Shown: piece after piece, positions 16,641-26,036 of the stretch
How positions within the stretch are numbered: the first letter of the stretch is position 1
How the letters are laid out: each line of letters starts with the position of its first letter
From: Brevundimonas intermedia
GTDB taxonomy: Bacteria > Pseudomonadota > Alphaproteobacteria > Caulobacterales > Caulobacteraceae
DNA length: 35,332 nucleotides
Direction: 5' to 3'
Assembly (NCBI RefSeq): GCF_027922165.1
Contig: NZ_BSFD01000002.1
Coordinates: 654,891 to 690,222, forward strand
The notes under the pieces: generated by a model
Databases searched by the model: none
The model's input: the letters and a program-made list of their open reading frames with translations, nothing else
What the model was told of the DNA's origin: nothing
Program-made: the position numbers and the translations under genes

Positions 16641-18278
16641 ATGCACGCTCGCGCCGGCCGCCAAGCCCTTTCGGAAGACCTGATCGACCTCGACGCCCTG
16701 CTCGGCGCCTATGAGTCCAGCCGCCCGGACATGACCGATCCGGCGCAAAGGGTCGTGTTCGGCACCTCTGGCCATCGCGGCTCCAGCCTAGACGGCGCCT
16801 TCAACGAGGCTCACATCCTGGCCATCGCACAGGCCGTCGCCGAATACCGCGCAACGCAAGGTGTCGATGGCCCACTGTTCGTCGGGCGCGACACCCACGG
16901 CCTGTCCGAACCCGCTTGGCGCACGACGCTGCAAGTGCTGGTCGCCAACGGCGTCGAGGTGCTGATCGATTCACGCGACGGCTTCACCCCGACCCCGGCC
17001 GTGTCCCACGCCATCCTGGCGTACAACCGCGCCAATACCCGTGAGGCCGACGGAATCCTGATCACTCCGTCGCACAATCCGCCGCGCGACGGCGGCATCA
17101 AATACAATCCTCCCTCCGGCGGTCCGGCCGGCGGAGACGCCACGAACGCCATCGCCGCCCGCGCCAATCAGTTGATCGAAGGCGGCCTGACTGACGTTAA
17201 GCGCATCCCGTTTGGCGAAGCCTATGCGGCGGCCCGGCGGTTCGACTACCTGTCCGCCTATATCGACGACCTGCCCAGCGTGCTGGATCTGGACGCCGTC
17301 CGCGACGCCGGGGTGCGCATTGGCGCAGACCCCCTGGGCGGCGCCGCCGTAGCCTACTGGAGCGAGGTTGCCGACCGGCACCGTCTGAACCTGACCGTGG
17401 TCAATGACGCCGTCGATCCGCGCTGGGCCTTTATGCCGCTGGACGCCGACGGCAAGATCCGTATGGACTGTTCGTCGCCCAGCGCTATGGCCAATCTGAT
17501 CCAGATGATGCAGGGCGGATCGACCTATGACCTGGCCTTCGGCAATGACGCCGACGCGGACCGCCACGGCATCGTTACGCCCGACGGTGGGTTGATGAAC
17601 CCCAATCATTTCCTGGCGGCGGCCATCGCCTATCTGTTCGCCAATCGTCCCGGCTGGGGCCCGAACGTGGCTGTGGGCAAGACCCTGGTCTCGTCGTCGA
17701 TGATCGACCGGGTCGTCGCCGGAATGGGCCGCCGCCTGCTGGAGGTGCCGGTCGGGTTCAAGCATTTCGTGCCCGGCCTGCTGGAGGGAACGGTCGGATT
17801 CGGCGGCGAGGAATCGGCAGGAGCCTCCTTCCTGCGTCGCGACGGCACGGTCTGGTCCACTGACAAGGATGGCCTGCTACTGTGCCTACTGGCGGCCGAG
17901 ATCCAGGCCCGAACGGGCCAGAGCGCCAGCCAGCTCTATACCGGCCTGACCGAACAATACGGCGCCCCGGCCTATGCCCGGATCGACGCCCCCGCTGACC
18001 GGACGCAAAAGGCGCGTTTGGCCGCCCTGAGCCCCGCCGACGTCGTCGCCACCAGCCTGGCCGGCCAGCCGATCACCGACATCCTGACCAAGGCGCCCGG
18101 CAATGGCGAGGCCATCGGCGGGTTGAAGGTCGTCACCGCCGACGCCTGGTTCGCCGCCCGCCCGTCGGGCACGGAGGACGTCTACAAGATCTACGCCGAG
18201 TCCTTCCTGGGCGCCGATCACTTGGTCCAGGTCCAGGCCGAGGCCAAGACGGTGGTGGCGGCCGCCCTGGCGGGCTGA
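16641..18278 (+). CDS. pgm: Phosphoglucomutase (alpha-D-glucose specific)
   Basis: Interconverts glucose-1-phosphate and glucose-6-phosphate, feeding glycogen and nucleotide-sugar synthesis. The 545-residue product has all four family motifs: the active-site serine loop [11 protein letters not shown], the metal loop [10 protein letters not shown], the sugar loop GEESAGAS and the phosphate loop [15 protein letters not shown]. The N-terminal FGTSGHRG is typical of the E. coli Pgm-type enzyme. Length is normal. It stands alone, and the 233 bases to the helicase gene hold no other gene. Confidence 0.97.
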   Translation: MHARAGRQALSEDLIDLDALLGAYESSRPDMTDPAQRVVFGTSGHRGSSLDGAFNEAHILAIAQAVAEYRATQGVDGPLFVGRDTHGLSEPAWRTTLQVLVANGVEVLIDSRDGFTPTPAVSHAILAYNRANTREADGILITPSHNPPRDGGIKYNPPSGGPAGGDATNAIAARANQLIEGGLTDVKRIPFGEAYAAARRFDYLSAYIDDLPSVLDLDAVRDAGVRIGADPLGGAAVAYWSEVADRHRLNLTVVNDAVDPRWAFMPLDADGKIRMDCSSPSAMANLIQMMQGGSTYDLAFGNDADADRHGIVTPDGGLMNPNHFLAAAIAYLFANRPGWGPNVAVGKTLVSSSMIDRVVAGMGRRLLEVPVGFKHFVPGLLEGTVGFGGEESAGASFLRRDGTVWSTDKDGLLLCLLAAEIQARTGQSASQLYTGLTEQYGAPAYARIDAPADRTQKARLAALSPADVVATSLAGQPITDILTKAPGNGEAIGGLKVVTADAWFAARPSGTEDVYKIYAESFLGADHLVQVQAEAKTVVAAALAG

Positions 18279-18511
18279 GCGGCCCGAGACTTGACTTTGC
18301 GTCCGCAAGCGCCCATTTGCGCTGCATCGCACAATCGCGATCTCCGGCGTCTCCAGCGCGTGTGGGTCCTTCCTGGACCTGTCTGTAGAAGCCGCCGGCC
18401 CCTCAAGTTCATTCGCTGCCCGGACACGCGGGGCGGCGCCCGATCCACCCCGCAGGCTTCATTCCGAAGCCCGGCCGGGACTGGCGGTGCGCGGCCCTAA
18501 GGCGTCATGCC

Positions 18512-20044
18512 ATGGCTGAAAGCGCTCTGCCGCACGCGAAAGACACTGCTGTGAGCACCACATTCGAATCCATGGGCCTGAACAAGGCCCTTCTTCAGGC
18601 GCTGGCGTCGGAAGGCTACACCAAGCCGACCCCGATCCAGGAAAAGGCCATCCCCGACGTTATGCAGGGCAAGGACCTGCTGGGCATCGCCCAAACCGGC
18701 ACCGGCAAGACCGCCGCCTTCGCCCTGCCGATCCTGCATCGCCTGGCGGAGAACCGCATCGCCCCCAAGCCGCGCACGACGCGTGTGCTGGTCCTGTCGC
18801 CCACGCGTGAGCTGGCGACCCAGATCGGCGACAGCTTCAAGGCTTACGGCGCCCACCTGGGCTTCCGGGTCGCCGTGATTTTTGGCGGCGTGAAATACGG
18901 CGGCCAGGAGCGGGCGCTGCAACAGGGTCTGGACATCCTGGTCGCCGCGCCTGGCCGCCTGCTGGACCACATCCAGCAAAAGAACCTCGACCTGTCCTCG
19001 ACCGAAATCTTCGTGCTTGACGAGGCCGACCAGATGCTGGACCTGGGCTTCATCAAGCCGATCCGCCAGATCGTCTCCAAGATCCCTGCCAAGCGCCAGA
19101 ACCTGTTCTTCTCGGCGACTATGCCGAGCGAGATCGGCAAGCTGGCGGGCGAGCTGCTGAAGGATCCGGTCAAGGTCCAAGTGACCCCGCAATCGACCAC
19201 CGTGCAGCGCATCAGCCAGTCGGTCGTCTATATCGAACAGGGCAGGAAGCGCGCCTTGCTGACCGAAATGTTCAGCGATCCCGAGTACACGCGCTGCCTG
19301 GTCTTCACCAAGACCAAGCACGGCGCCGACAAGGTTGCGGCCTATCTGGAAGCCGGTGGCGTCGAGGCCGGCGCCATCCACGGCAACAAGAGCCAGCCCC
19401 AGCGTGAACGCACCCTGGCCGCGTTCAAGGCCGGCAAGCTGCGCGTCCTGGTCGCCACCGACATCGCCGCGCGCGGCATCGATGTGGACGGCGTCTCGCA
19501 CGTCGTGAACTTCGAGCTGCCCCATGTGCCGGAAAGCTATGTTCACCGCATCGGCCGCACCGCACGGGCGGGCAAGGACGGCACCGCCGTCAGCTTCGTC
19601 GCCGGCGACGAGATGAAACTGCTGAAGGATATCGAAAAGGTCACGCGCCAGAAGATCCCGGCCATCGACCGCCGCAACGACAAGGCCCTGGGCCAGCTGG
19701 ACGCCACCATCATGGCGACCGGCGTCGGCAAGAAGGCGACCATGCCGGAACGCGAAGGCGGCGACCGCAATGAAGGCGGCCGTGGTGGTCGTGGACGCAG
19801 CCGCGTCCCGCATCGCGATGGCGTGCGCCCGGAAGGCGGCGGCCAGCCGCATCGCCAGCGCCGCGCCCGTCCCGGCGAGGCGCCTGCGGCTCCGCGTCCT
19901 GAACGCGCTTACAACCCCCTAGCCGGTGAGCGCGTGCCTTCGATCAACGACAACGCGAAGCCTGCGGAAGGGGAAATGAAGCGCCGTCCCCGCCGTCGCC
20001 CGTCGAACGGCGGCAAGGGCTACGGCGGCGCCGCAAAGGGCTGA
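18512..20044 (+). CDS. rhlE: DEAD-box RNA helicase (RhlE-like)
   Basis: An ATP-dependent RNA helicase for remodelling ribosomal or messenger RNA. The 510-residue product contains the Q motif (PTPIQ, 39-43), Walker A AQTGTGKT (60-67), PTRELA (97-102), DEAD (170-173), SAT (201-203) and HRIGRTARAG (345-354). It ends with a basic Arg/Gly-rich tail (about 420-510) of the type that binds RNA. The first ATG is used here; a GTG at 18551 followed by the typical SxxTFESMGL start is an alternative. The upstream 233 bases include a GGTCC/GGACC hairpin and may be a regulated leader. The symbol is a subfamily guess. Confidence 0.93.
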   Translation: MAESALPHAKDTAVSTTFESMGLNKALLQALASEGYTKPTPIQEKAIPDVMQGKDLLGIAQTGTGKTAAFALPILHRLAENRIAPKPRTTRVLVLSPTRELATQIGDSFKAYGAHLGFRVAVIFGGVKYGGQERALQQGLDILVAAPGRLLDHIQQKNLDLSSTEIFVLDEADQMLDLGFIKPIRQIVSKIPAKRQNLFFSATMPSEIGKLAGELLKDPVKVQVTPQSTTVQRISQSVVYIEQGRKRALLTEMFSDPEYTRCLVFTKTKHGADKVAAYLEAGGVEAGAIHGNKSQPQRERTLAAFKAGKLRVLVATDIAARGIDVDGVSHVVNFELPHVPESYVHRIGRTARAGKDGTAVSFVAGDEMKLLKDIEKVTRQKIPAIDRRNDKALGQLDATIMATGVGKKATMPEREGGDRNEGGRGGRGRSRVPHRDGVRPEGGGQPHRQRRARPGEAPAAPRPERAYNPLAGERVPSINDNAKPAEGEMKRRPRRRPSNGGKGYGGAAKG

Positions 20045-20057
20045 TCCAACTGTTCAT

Positions 20058-20078
20058 CCTCGGGCTTGCCCCGAGGGT
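20058..20078. repeat. Single-arm copy of the R-type palindrome
   Basis: CCTCGGGCTTGCCCCGAGG hairpin just after the helicase stop, matching one arm of R1-R3 with its flanks (TCATCCTCGGG, GGGTGGCGG). It lies upstream of the real terminator. Confidence 0.7.
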
Positions 20079-20100
20079 GGCGGTGGAAGCCGGCAATAAA

Positions 20101-20130
20101 AACGGCGGCTCCTTTGCTGGAGCCGCCGTT
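20101..20130. terminator. Bidirectional intrinsic terminator
   Basis: Perfect 12-bp stem (AACGGCGGCTCC / GGAGCCGCCGTT) with a 6-base loop. CTTGTTT follows on the plus strand, and TTTTATT follows on the minus strand. It serves the convergent helicase and FadL-type genes. Confidence 0.85.
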
Positions 20131-20156
20131 CTTGTTTCAGCCGATGGCTGTGGACC

Positions 20157-21497
20157 TTAGAAGTTCCAGGTCGCGCCCATCGAGAAGCCGACGCCGTGGC
20201 CTTGAGCCTCGCCGCGCAGGTTCGAGACGACCAGGCCGTTGCCATAGACATCGCGCGTGTCGTTGATCGTGGCCGTATCGATGTCGATATAGGTCACAGC
20301 GCCGTCAAAGGTCATAGCGCCAACCGTCTTGGACAGGCCGGCGGTGTAGAGGAAGCGATCGCCGTCTGGGATACGGGCGGTGCGGTGATCGTCCGGCGTC
20401 GGGGTCGGATCGTAGCCCAGACCGGCGCGCACAGTCATCGTCGGATCGATCTTGTAGTCGAAGCCGATCGCGCCGGTGGTGACGTCGTCATAGTCCTGAA
20501 CGATGGTCGAGGAGCCGGACGTTCCGTAGGTCACGCGGATGGCGTCGAACTCGCTCCATCCGATCTGGTTGACCTGAGCGTTCAGGGTCAGGCGATCGTT
20601 GACGGCGTAGCGGGCCGAAACGGTGGCGTACCAGGGCGTGTTGAAGGTAGCGACGCCGTCGGCAGAAACGTTGGCGGCCGCCAGAATCCCAGTCAGGCCT
20701 GAGATGTTCACTTCGCCTTCCAACTCATGCTCGATCTTGGAGCGGTACGACAGACCCAGATCCAGCTTGCCGAAATGCATCTGTGCGCCGGCGTTCCAGC
20801 CGTAATCCCAGCCATCGCCTTCCAGCTGGTTGCGGCCGTCGGTGCTGGGCGAGACCGCATAGGTCGGGGCGAACACGCCCGGGATGGCCACGTTCGGCAG
20901 GGCCGAGCTCAGGGTCGCCTTGGCGTACTGGGCGTCGAAGCCGGCGCCGATATCCAGCCAGTCGGTCACCGTCATGGCCGCGACCAGGCTGACGTTAGCG
21001 GAGCGCAGTTCGGACGTCAGGGCGTCGTAGCGGGCGAAGTCGGTGGGCTCATACTTGGTGGTGAAGTTGAACGGCGCCTGTACGGCCAGGCCGACGTTGA
21101 AGCGATCACCAATCGGCATGGCGACGGCGAAATTGGGGATGATGCCGCTCTCAACCACGTTGTGGACGTGCGGATCGCCATTCACGGTCTCGGTCGTGGA
21201 GCCCACGCCAGGGACATTGTACGTCAAGCTTGAGCCCGTATCGTCGACATCGGAGTCGAGGATCAGGCCGTGCATGCCGACATAGACCTGGCGCTCGGTA
21301 CCGGCGATGGCGGCGGGGTTCCACCACAGCGACTGCACGCCCTTGTCAGCGCCTTCGCCCGAGTTGGCGCGACCTTGGCCGCGGGTCGATTGTTCCTGGA
21401 CATAAAACGAACCGGCCATGGCTGGCGCGGCGACGCCGGCCAACAGGGCGGTGGTCAGCGCAATGCCGCCCGCACGAGCGAAATTCCTGGGAGTCAT
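20157..21497 (-). CDS. FadL/OmpP1-type outer-membrane transport protein
   Basis: A 446-residue outer-membrane beta-barrel of the FadL/TodX family, which takes up long-chain fatty acids or other hydrophobic compounds. It has a signal peptide (residues 1-28, ending APAMAG) and the family N-terminal hatch pattern SFYVQEQSTRGQGRANSGEGADKGVQSLWWNPAAIAG. Alternating beta-strand sequence runs throughout, and the chain ends in Phe (GATWNF), as barrel-assembly substrates do. Length is normal. The substrate is unknown. It ends at the bidirectional terminator. An inverted repeat lies about 70 bases upstream of its start. Confidence 0.95.
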   Translation of the reverse strand: MTPRNFARAGGIALTTALLAGVAAPAMAGSFYVQEQSTRGQGRANSGEGADKGVQSLWWNPAAIAGTERQVYVGMHGLILDSDVDDTGSSLTYNVPGVGSTTETVNGDPHVHNVVESGIIPNFAVAMPIGDRFNVGLAVQAPFNFTTKYEPTDFARYDALTSELRSANVSLVAAMTVTDWLDIGAGFDAQYAKATLSSALPNVAIPGVFAPTYAVSPSTDGRNQLEGDGWDYGWNAGAQMHFGKLDLGLSYRSKIEHELEGEVNISGLTGILAAANVSADGVATFNTPWYATVSARYAVNDRLTLNAQVNQIGWSEFDAIRVTYGTSGSSTIVQDYDDVTTGAIGFDYKIDPTMTVRAGLGYDPTPTPDDHRTARIPDGDRFLYTAGLSKTVGAMTFDGAVTYIDIDTATINDTRDVYGNGLVVSNLRGEAQGHGVGFSMGATWNF

Positions 21498-21567
21498 AAG
21501 CCATTCCTATAGTTTTGCCCCCGCCATTTACGCGGCGGTGGGTATCGGGGAGGTCGATCGCACCCAG

Positions 21568-21586
21568 CGCTTTCGTCAGGAAAGCG
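21568..21586. promoter_or_regulatory. Inverted repeat in the fadL-like/map divergent region
   Basis: CGCTTTC-GTCAG-GAAAGCG, 7-bp perfect arms, followed by GCATGCATGG. It lies in the 323-base gap (21498-21820) between the divergent FadL-type and map genes. The rest of the gap shows no gene or clear promoter. It could be an operator for either gene. Confidence 0.35.
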
Positions 21587-21820
21587 TTGCATGCATGGCG
21601 GGTCTCCGCCGGGAAACAGGCGAAACTGTGTCTGAAAAATCGCACACGATCACACCGGCGAGAGGTGACGCTACGGCAGGTTCATTCCGGAGGAAGACAG
21701 TGACGCGCAACACACAGTCCAGCATTACGCTCGGGAAGGAATTCGTCACCGCCGCACAATCGCCTTGCGTATCCATGATAGGATCGCCATCTGAGCCCGT
21801 CGCCGCTGCTGATTGAAACC

Positions 21821-22639
21821 ATGTACGAAACGCCCGAACTGGAAACCGACGCCCTGGTCCGCTCCAGCGCCATCCGCATTCACACGGCGGAGGATTTTGA
21901 GGGCATGCGCAAGGCCGGCCGTCTGGTCGCCGAAGCGCTCGACATGATCACCGCCCATGTGAAGCCGGGCGTGCTGACCAGCACCATCGACGACCTTGTG
22001 CGAGAGTTCACCTTGGATAACGGCGGCCTGCCCGCCTGCCTGGGCTACAAGGGGTACGAGAAGACCGTCTGCACCTCGATCAATCACGTCGTCTGCCATG
22101 GCATCCCTGGCGATCGGGTGCTGAAGGACGGCGACATCGTCAATATCGACCACACCGTCATCGTCGACGGCTGGCACGGCGACTCCAGCCGCATGTATGC
22201 GGTCGGCGAGATCAACGCCCGCGCCAAGAAACTGATCGACGTGACCTATCAGTCGCTGGATTTAGGTTTGGCGCAAATCAAGCCGGGCAATACGTTCGGC
22301 GATATCGGCTTTGCGATCCAGAAGTTCGTCGAGGCCCAGCGAATGAGCGTGGTGCGTGACTTCTGCGGCCATGGGATCGGCCGGATCTTCCATGACAGCC
22401 CCAATGTCCTGCACTACGGCCGCAAGGGCGAGGGCGCGGTGCTGAAGACCGGCATGTTCTTCACCGTCGAGCCGATGGTGAACCTGGGCAAGCCGCACGT
22501 GAAGGTGCTGTCCGACGGCTGGACCGCCGTGACGCGCGATAAGTCCCTCTCGGCCCAGTGCGAACACACCATCGGAGTCACGGAAGACGGTCTGGAAATC
22601 TTCACCGCGTCGCCGGCTGGATTGTTCCGGCCAAACTGA
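21821..22639 (+). CDS. map: Type I methionine aminopeptidase
   Basis: Removes the initiator methionine from new proteins in the cytoplasm. The 272-residue product has the five metal ligands in place: Asp110 (NIDHT), Asp121 (HGDSSRM), His184 (GHGIG), Glu217 (VEPM) and Glu248 (QCEHT), with the 11-residue spacing of the two aspartates as in known enzymes. The C-terminal extension is short. A 20-residue N-terminal lead (MYETPELETDALVRSSAIRI) precedes the core and is common in alphaproteobacteria. radC follows after 51 bases. Confidence 0.97.
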   Translation: MYETPELETDALVRSSAIRIHTAEDFEGMRKAGRLVAEALDMITAHVKPGVLTSTIDDLVREFTLDNGGLPACLGYKGYEKTVCTSINHVVCHGIPGDRVLKDGDIVNIDHTVIVDGWHGDSSRMYAVGEINARAKKLIDVTYQSLDLGLAQIKPGNTFGDIGFAIQKFVEAQRMSVVRDFCGHGIGRIFHDSPNVLHYGRKGEGAVLKTGMFFTVEPMVNLGKPHVKVLSDGWTAVTRDKSLSAQCEHTIGVTEDGLEIFTASPAGLFRPN

Positions 22640-22690
22640 ACCCTTGATCCCCATTCATCTTCCGCACAGGTTGCGGAGGCTGGAGGGGAT

Positions 22691-23422
22691 ATGCCAGACG
22701 ACCTGACACACGAGCCGAAAGCCAAACCGCGTCATAGCGGCCATCGTGACCGGCTGCGAGAGCGTGCGGCCAAGGGGGGCTTGGGCGCCCTGCCCGACTA
22801 TGAGCTGCTGGAGTTGCTGCTTTTCCGCAGCGTTCCGTACAAGGACACCAAGCCGTTGGCCAAGGATCTGCTGGCCCGGTTCGGAGGACTCGAGGGGATT
22901 GGGGCGGCCAGCCATGAGGCCATTGAGGATCAGGTGGCGCGGTCGCTCGGCTATGTCGCCGGCAAGGCCACAAGGGCGGTGGCGCTGGACTTACAGTTGA
23001 TCTTCGACGTGACGCGGCGGATCGCGCGCGAACCGACGGCCAAGAGACCGGTCATATCGTCCTGGACAGCACTGTTGGCCTATGTTCGGGTGGCCCTGCA
23101 ACATGAGCCCCTCGAGCAGGTCCGTATCCTGTATCTCGACAAAAAGAACCAGTTGATCCTGGACGAGGTACAGAACCGCGGCACCGTAGACCACGCTCCA
23201 CTCTATCCTCGCGAAGTGGTGCGCCGCGCCCTGGAGCTGTCGGCCAGCGCCCTGATCCTGGTCCACAACCACCCGTCCGGCGACCCTACCCCCAGCCGCG
23301 CCGACATCGAGATGACGAAACAGGTTGTACAGGCCGGCCGAGCCCTTAACGTCGAGGTTCACGACCATCTGGTCGTCGGCCGCGAAGGGGTGGCCAGCTT
23401 CAAGCAACTGGGCCTGATGTGA
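22691..23422 (+). CDS. radC: RadC family JAB/MPN-domain protein
   Basis: A 243-residue protein with an N-terminal helix-hairpin-helix-like part (GLGALPDYELLELLLFRSVPYKDTKPLAKDLL) and a C-terminal JAB domain with the metal motif H192-N-H194-P-S196-G-D198. Named for a supposed DNA-repair role that has been withdrawn for the E. coli protein; the true function is unknown. The family length is normal. Its last codons share bases with the GTG start of the next gene, so the two are translationally coupled. Confidence 0.95.
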   Translation: MPDDLTHEPKAKPRHSGHRDRLRERAAKGGLGALPDYELLELLLFRSVPYKDTKPLAKDLLARFGGLEGIGAASHEAIEDQVARSLGYVAGKATRAVALDLQLIFDVTRRIAREPTAKRPVISSWTALLAYVRVALQHEPLEQVRILYLDKKNQLILDEVQNRGTVDHAPLYPREVVRRALELSASALILVHNHPSGDPTPSRADIEMTKQVVQAGRALNVEVHDHLVVGREGVASFKQLGLM

Positions 23423-23958
23423 ACGCTGCGATTTTGAAGACTGAGAGACTGGTGCTGACGCCGGTCACCGTAACCGACTTCGACGATCTATTGGCTCTCT
23501 GGTCGAACCCCGACTTCACCCGCCACATCATGGGGCGCGCCCTATCGGAGGAGGAGGTCTGGTTCCGCCTGCTACGCGACCTGGGTCACTGGGCCACTCT
23601 GGGGCACGGCAACTGGGCCGTTCGCTCCAGGGACGGCGGCGATTATGTGGGCAGCGTTGGGGTGTTCGACTATCATCGAGACCTGAATCCGCCGTTCGAG
23701 GCGCCCGAACTGGGCTGGGGCGTCGCGCCGGCCTTCCAGGGCAAGGGCTATGCCGCCGAGGCCCTGTCGGCCGTTCTGGACTGGGTGGACCAGACCCTGG
23801 CCGCGTCCCGCACTGTCTGCATGATCGCGCCGGAAAACCTGGCGTCGTTGAAACTGGCGGCGCGGGTCGGCTTCCGGCCTTATGCGATCGCGACCTACAA
23901 GGACCATGCCGTTCAGCTATTTGAACGTCGGCGCAGCGTCGGGCAAGACGGGACGTAG
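23419..23958 (+). CDS. GNAT family N-acetyltransferase
   Basis: A 179-residue acetyltransferase of the RimJ/RimL-like branch. It begins LKTERLVLTPVTVTDFDDL. Motif A (acetyl-CoA binding) is ELGWGVAPAFQGKGYAAEA, followed by the expected N-x-x-S-x-x-L-A-x-x-x-G-F pattern (ENLASLKLAARVGF). It starts at a GTG overlapping the radC stop (GTGA). The acceptor is unknown. Coupling to radC may be fortuitous. Confidence 0.92.
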   Translation: MNAAILKTERLVLTPVTVTDFDDLLALWSNPDFTRHIMGRALSEEEVWFRLLRDLGHWATLGHGNWAVRSRDGGDYVGSVGVFDYHRDLNPPFEAPELGWGVAPAFQGKGYAAEALSAVLDWVDQTLAASRTVCMIAPENLASLKLAARVGFRPYAIATYKDHAVQLFERRRSVGQDGT

Positions 23959-24012
23959 TCCGGCATTAAGGTTTATCAGGCATTCTCGCCGGGAACGATC
24001 GAGAGCCCGCCC

Positions 24013-24255
24013 ATGCCCATGTCCGTCGAAACGCTGCGCCAGCACTTGGTCGACGCCTTTCCCGACGCCGAGATCGCCATCGACGATCTGGCCGGTGACG
24101 GCGACCACTATCGCGCCCGCATCGTCTCAAGCGCCTTCGAAGGCATGCCGCGCGTGCGCCAGCACCAGCTGGTCTATGCGGCGCTGAAAGGACAGATGGG
24201 GGGGGAACTGCACGCCTTGGCGCTGGAAACCGCCGCACCGCCCAGGGAGGGCTGA
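24013..24255 (+). CDS. bolA: BolA family protein
   Basis: An 80-residue BolA-fold protein (VETLRQHLVDAFPDAEIAIDDLAGDGDHYRARIVSSAFEG), with the conserved histidine in RVRQHQLVYAAL. BolA proteins of this small type bind monothiol glutaredoxins and share a [2Fe-2S] cluster with them. The partner gene grxD lies about 1 kb downstream in the same run, supporting a role in iron-sulphur handling. A second ATG two codons in is an alternative start. An AKR-like gene begins 4 bases after the stop. Confidence 0.95.
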   Translation: MPMSVETLRQHLVDAFPDAEIAIDDLAGDGDHYRARIVSSAFEGMPRVRQHQLVYAALKGQMGGELHALALETAAPPREG

Positions 24256-24259
24256 GCCT

Positions 24260-25168
24260 ATGCGGTATCGCCCCTTCGGCGTGTCCGGCGCCGCCATCTC
24301 CAACCTGACGCTGAGCTTCGGCCTGGACAGTCTGGCGCGCGGTCGCGAAGGCGCGCTGAACCTGCTGTATTCCGCCCTCGAGGCCGGGGTGAACTCCTAC
24401 CGGCTTGAGACGGCCGACCCGGTCGTCGCAGAGGTGCTGGGCGAAGCCCTGGCCCATGTCGATCGCAAGCTGGTCTGCGTCGGCCTGACTTTGGGAATCG
24501 GGGCTGATCGCGAAGGGACGCGCGACTTTTCGGCCGAGGGCATGACCGCCGCCATTGACCGGGCGCTGCACTTCTCCGGCCTGGGCTGGATTGACGTCGC
24601 CGTACTGCATGAGCCGGGCGAGCACGAGTTGCCGCAATCGTCACTGAACGCGCTGAAGGCCCTTCGCGCGACCGGCCGCATCAAGCTGCTGGGCGTCGCC
24701 GGCGGCGGCGACGTGATGGACACCTATGTCTCCACCGGCGCCTTCGACGTTCTGCTGACGCCGTTCGACATCAACGCCGACTGGAAGCTGCGCAACCGCG
24801 TGCGGGCCGCCCGCGAACAGGACATGGCGGTCTTCGCCTACGACTATTTCACCGACCGGCGCTCCAAGCCGCGCGGGTCCCAGGCCGCCGCAAAGAAGGG
24901 TCTGTTCGGCCTTGGAGGCGCGCCCAAACGCCCACCCCAGTCGCGACAGGCCGACGCCTTCGGCTTCCTGTATCGCACGCCTAATTGGCCCGCCGAGGCG
25001 ATCTGTCTCAGCTATGTGCTGACGGATCCGACGATTTCGAGCGTGATCATCCGGGCCAACGATACGGAACGGCTGGAGATGCTGGCCGCCACGCCAGAAC
25101 GCGACCTGCCGCCGGGGCTTGCCGCACAGATCGAAATGGGCCGGGTCACGGCCTCAGCCGCCGCCTGA
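24260..25168 (+). CDS. Aldo/keto reductase-like protein, catalytic tetrad largely lost
   Basis: A 302-residue protein that follows the aldo/keto reductase layout (RYRPFGVSG start, GVNSYRLETAD at residues 43-53, VLHEPGEHE near 116-124, RATGRIKLLGVAG). The usual Asp and Tyr positions in the GxxxxDTAxxY segment are replaced (SYRLETADPV), and the lysine strand reads LVCVGLTLG without a clear lysine. His117 remains. It is therefore probably not a normal NADPH-dependent reductase. It sits between bolA (4-base gap) and grxD (80-base gap), so a structural or regulatory role in iron-sulphur traffic is possible. That role is inference only. Confidence 0.8.
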   Translation: MRYRPFGVSGAAISNLTLSFGLDSLARGREGALNLLYSALEAGVNSYRLETADPVVAEVLGEALAHVDRKLVCVGLTLGIGADREGTRDFSAEGMTAAIDRALHFSGLGWIDVAVLHEPGEHELPQSSLNALKALRATGRIKLLGVAGGGDVMDTYVSTGAFDVLLTPFDINADWKLRNRVRAAREQDMAVFAYDYFTDRRSKPRGSQAAAKKGLFGLGGAPKRPPQSRQADAFGFLYRTPNWPAEAICLSYVLTDPTISSVIIRANDTERLEMLAATPERDLPPGLAAQIEMGRVTASAAA

Positions 25169-25248
25169 TCTTGCCCGATCGACACAACCACGCCTTGACC
25201 CGGCCGCCGGCTCTCCCTAGCTGACGACCTTCACGAAAGGCCTCTCCC

Positions 25249-25599
25249 GTGACCGACACCGTTTCTGCAGATCCCGTTCACGCCTTCATCGGCGACACCG
25301 TCGCCCAGCACGATGTCGTGCTGTTCATGAAGGGCACGCCGGACCAGCCGCGTTGCGGCTTCTCTTCTAACGCCGTCCAGATTCTCGACCATGTCGGGGC
25401 GTCCTTCGTCGGCGTCGATGTGTTGCAAGACGAAGCCCTGCGTGAAGGCATCAAGACCTTCACCGACTGGCCCACGATCCCACAGCTCTATGTGAAGGGC
25501 GAGTTCATCGGCGGATCGGACATTATTCGCGAGATGTTCCAGGCGGGCGAACTTCAGGCCCTGATGACGGAAAAGGGCGTTCCGCTCGGCGAAGCCTGA
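25249..25599 (+). CDS. grxD: Monothiol glutaredoxin (CGFS type)
   Basis: A 116-residue monothiol glutaredoxin with the active-site C36-G-F-S39, the upstream lysine of VLFMKGTPDQPRCGFSS, and the glutathione-binding WPTIPQLYVKGEFIGGSDI. Proteins of this kind carry a glutathione-ligated [2Fe-2S] cluster, deliver it to target proteins, and pair with BolA. The start is a GTG with GAAAGG eight bases upstream. Its stop shares a base with the next ATG (TGATG). Confidence 0.97.
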   Translation: MTDTVSADPVHAFIGDTVAQHDVVLFMKGTPDQPRCGFSSNAVQILDHVGASFVGVDVLQDEALREGIKTFTDWPTIPQLYVKGEFIGGSDIIREMFQAGELQALMTEKGVPLGEA

Positions 25600-26036
25600 T
25601 GGCTCGACCGGTCCTGACGCCGCGAGAAGACCGCGAGATCTTTCTCGTTCCACTCGAGGTTCGCCCCGAGCACATCGACGCCAACGGCCACGTCAACAAC
25701 GTCGTCTATGTCGGCTGGCTTCAGGACGTGGGCACGGCCCACTGGGCCGCCCGTTTCGACGAACAGACCCGCGCGAGATGTTCATGGGTCGCTCTACGCC
25801 ACGAGATCGACTATCTGCGCGCCATCGAGCCCGACGCGACGGGCGTCGTTGCTCGGACGTGGGTGGGCGATCCCCAGGGACCGCGTTTCAACCGCTACGT
25901 CCGGATCGAGGACGCCCAGGGCCGCGTCTGCGCCCAGGGCGTCTCCGAATGGTGTCTGGTCGACGCCGCGACCCTGAGGCCGCAGCGTATCCCATCCGCC
26001 ATGGCGGCGGTTTTCAGTACTACTTCAGCGGATTGA
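25599..26036 (+). CDS. Hotdog-fold acyl-CoA thioesterase
   Basis: A 145-residue single hotdog domain of the 4-hydroxybenzoyl-CoA thioesterase type. The active-site region is VRPEHIDANGHVNNVVYVGWLQ (conserved Asp and His in D-A-N-G-H-V-N-N), followed by LRHEIDYLRAI. The substrate is unknown; acyl-CoA hydrolysis is the family prediction. It is translationally coupled to grxD. Its 3' end overlaps the convergent lipoprotein gene by 17 bases (26020-26036). Confidence 0.92.
   Translation: MARPVLTPREDREIFLVPLEVRPEHIDANGHVNNVVYVGWLQDVGTAHWAARFDEQTRARCSWVALRHEIDYLRAIEPDATGVVARTWVGDPQGPRFNRYVRIEDAQGRVCAQGVSEWCLVDAATLRPQRIPSAMAAVFSTTSAD

Noticed and set aside
23419..26036. Whole stretch from the GNAT gene to the thioesterase as one operon
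   Set aside because: Gaps of 54 and 80 bases and no visible terminators leave this undecided; only the bolA-AKR and grxD-thioesterase couplings are supported.
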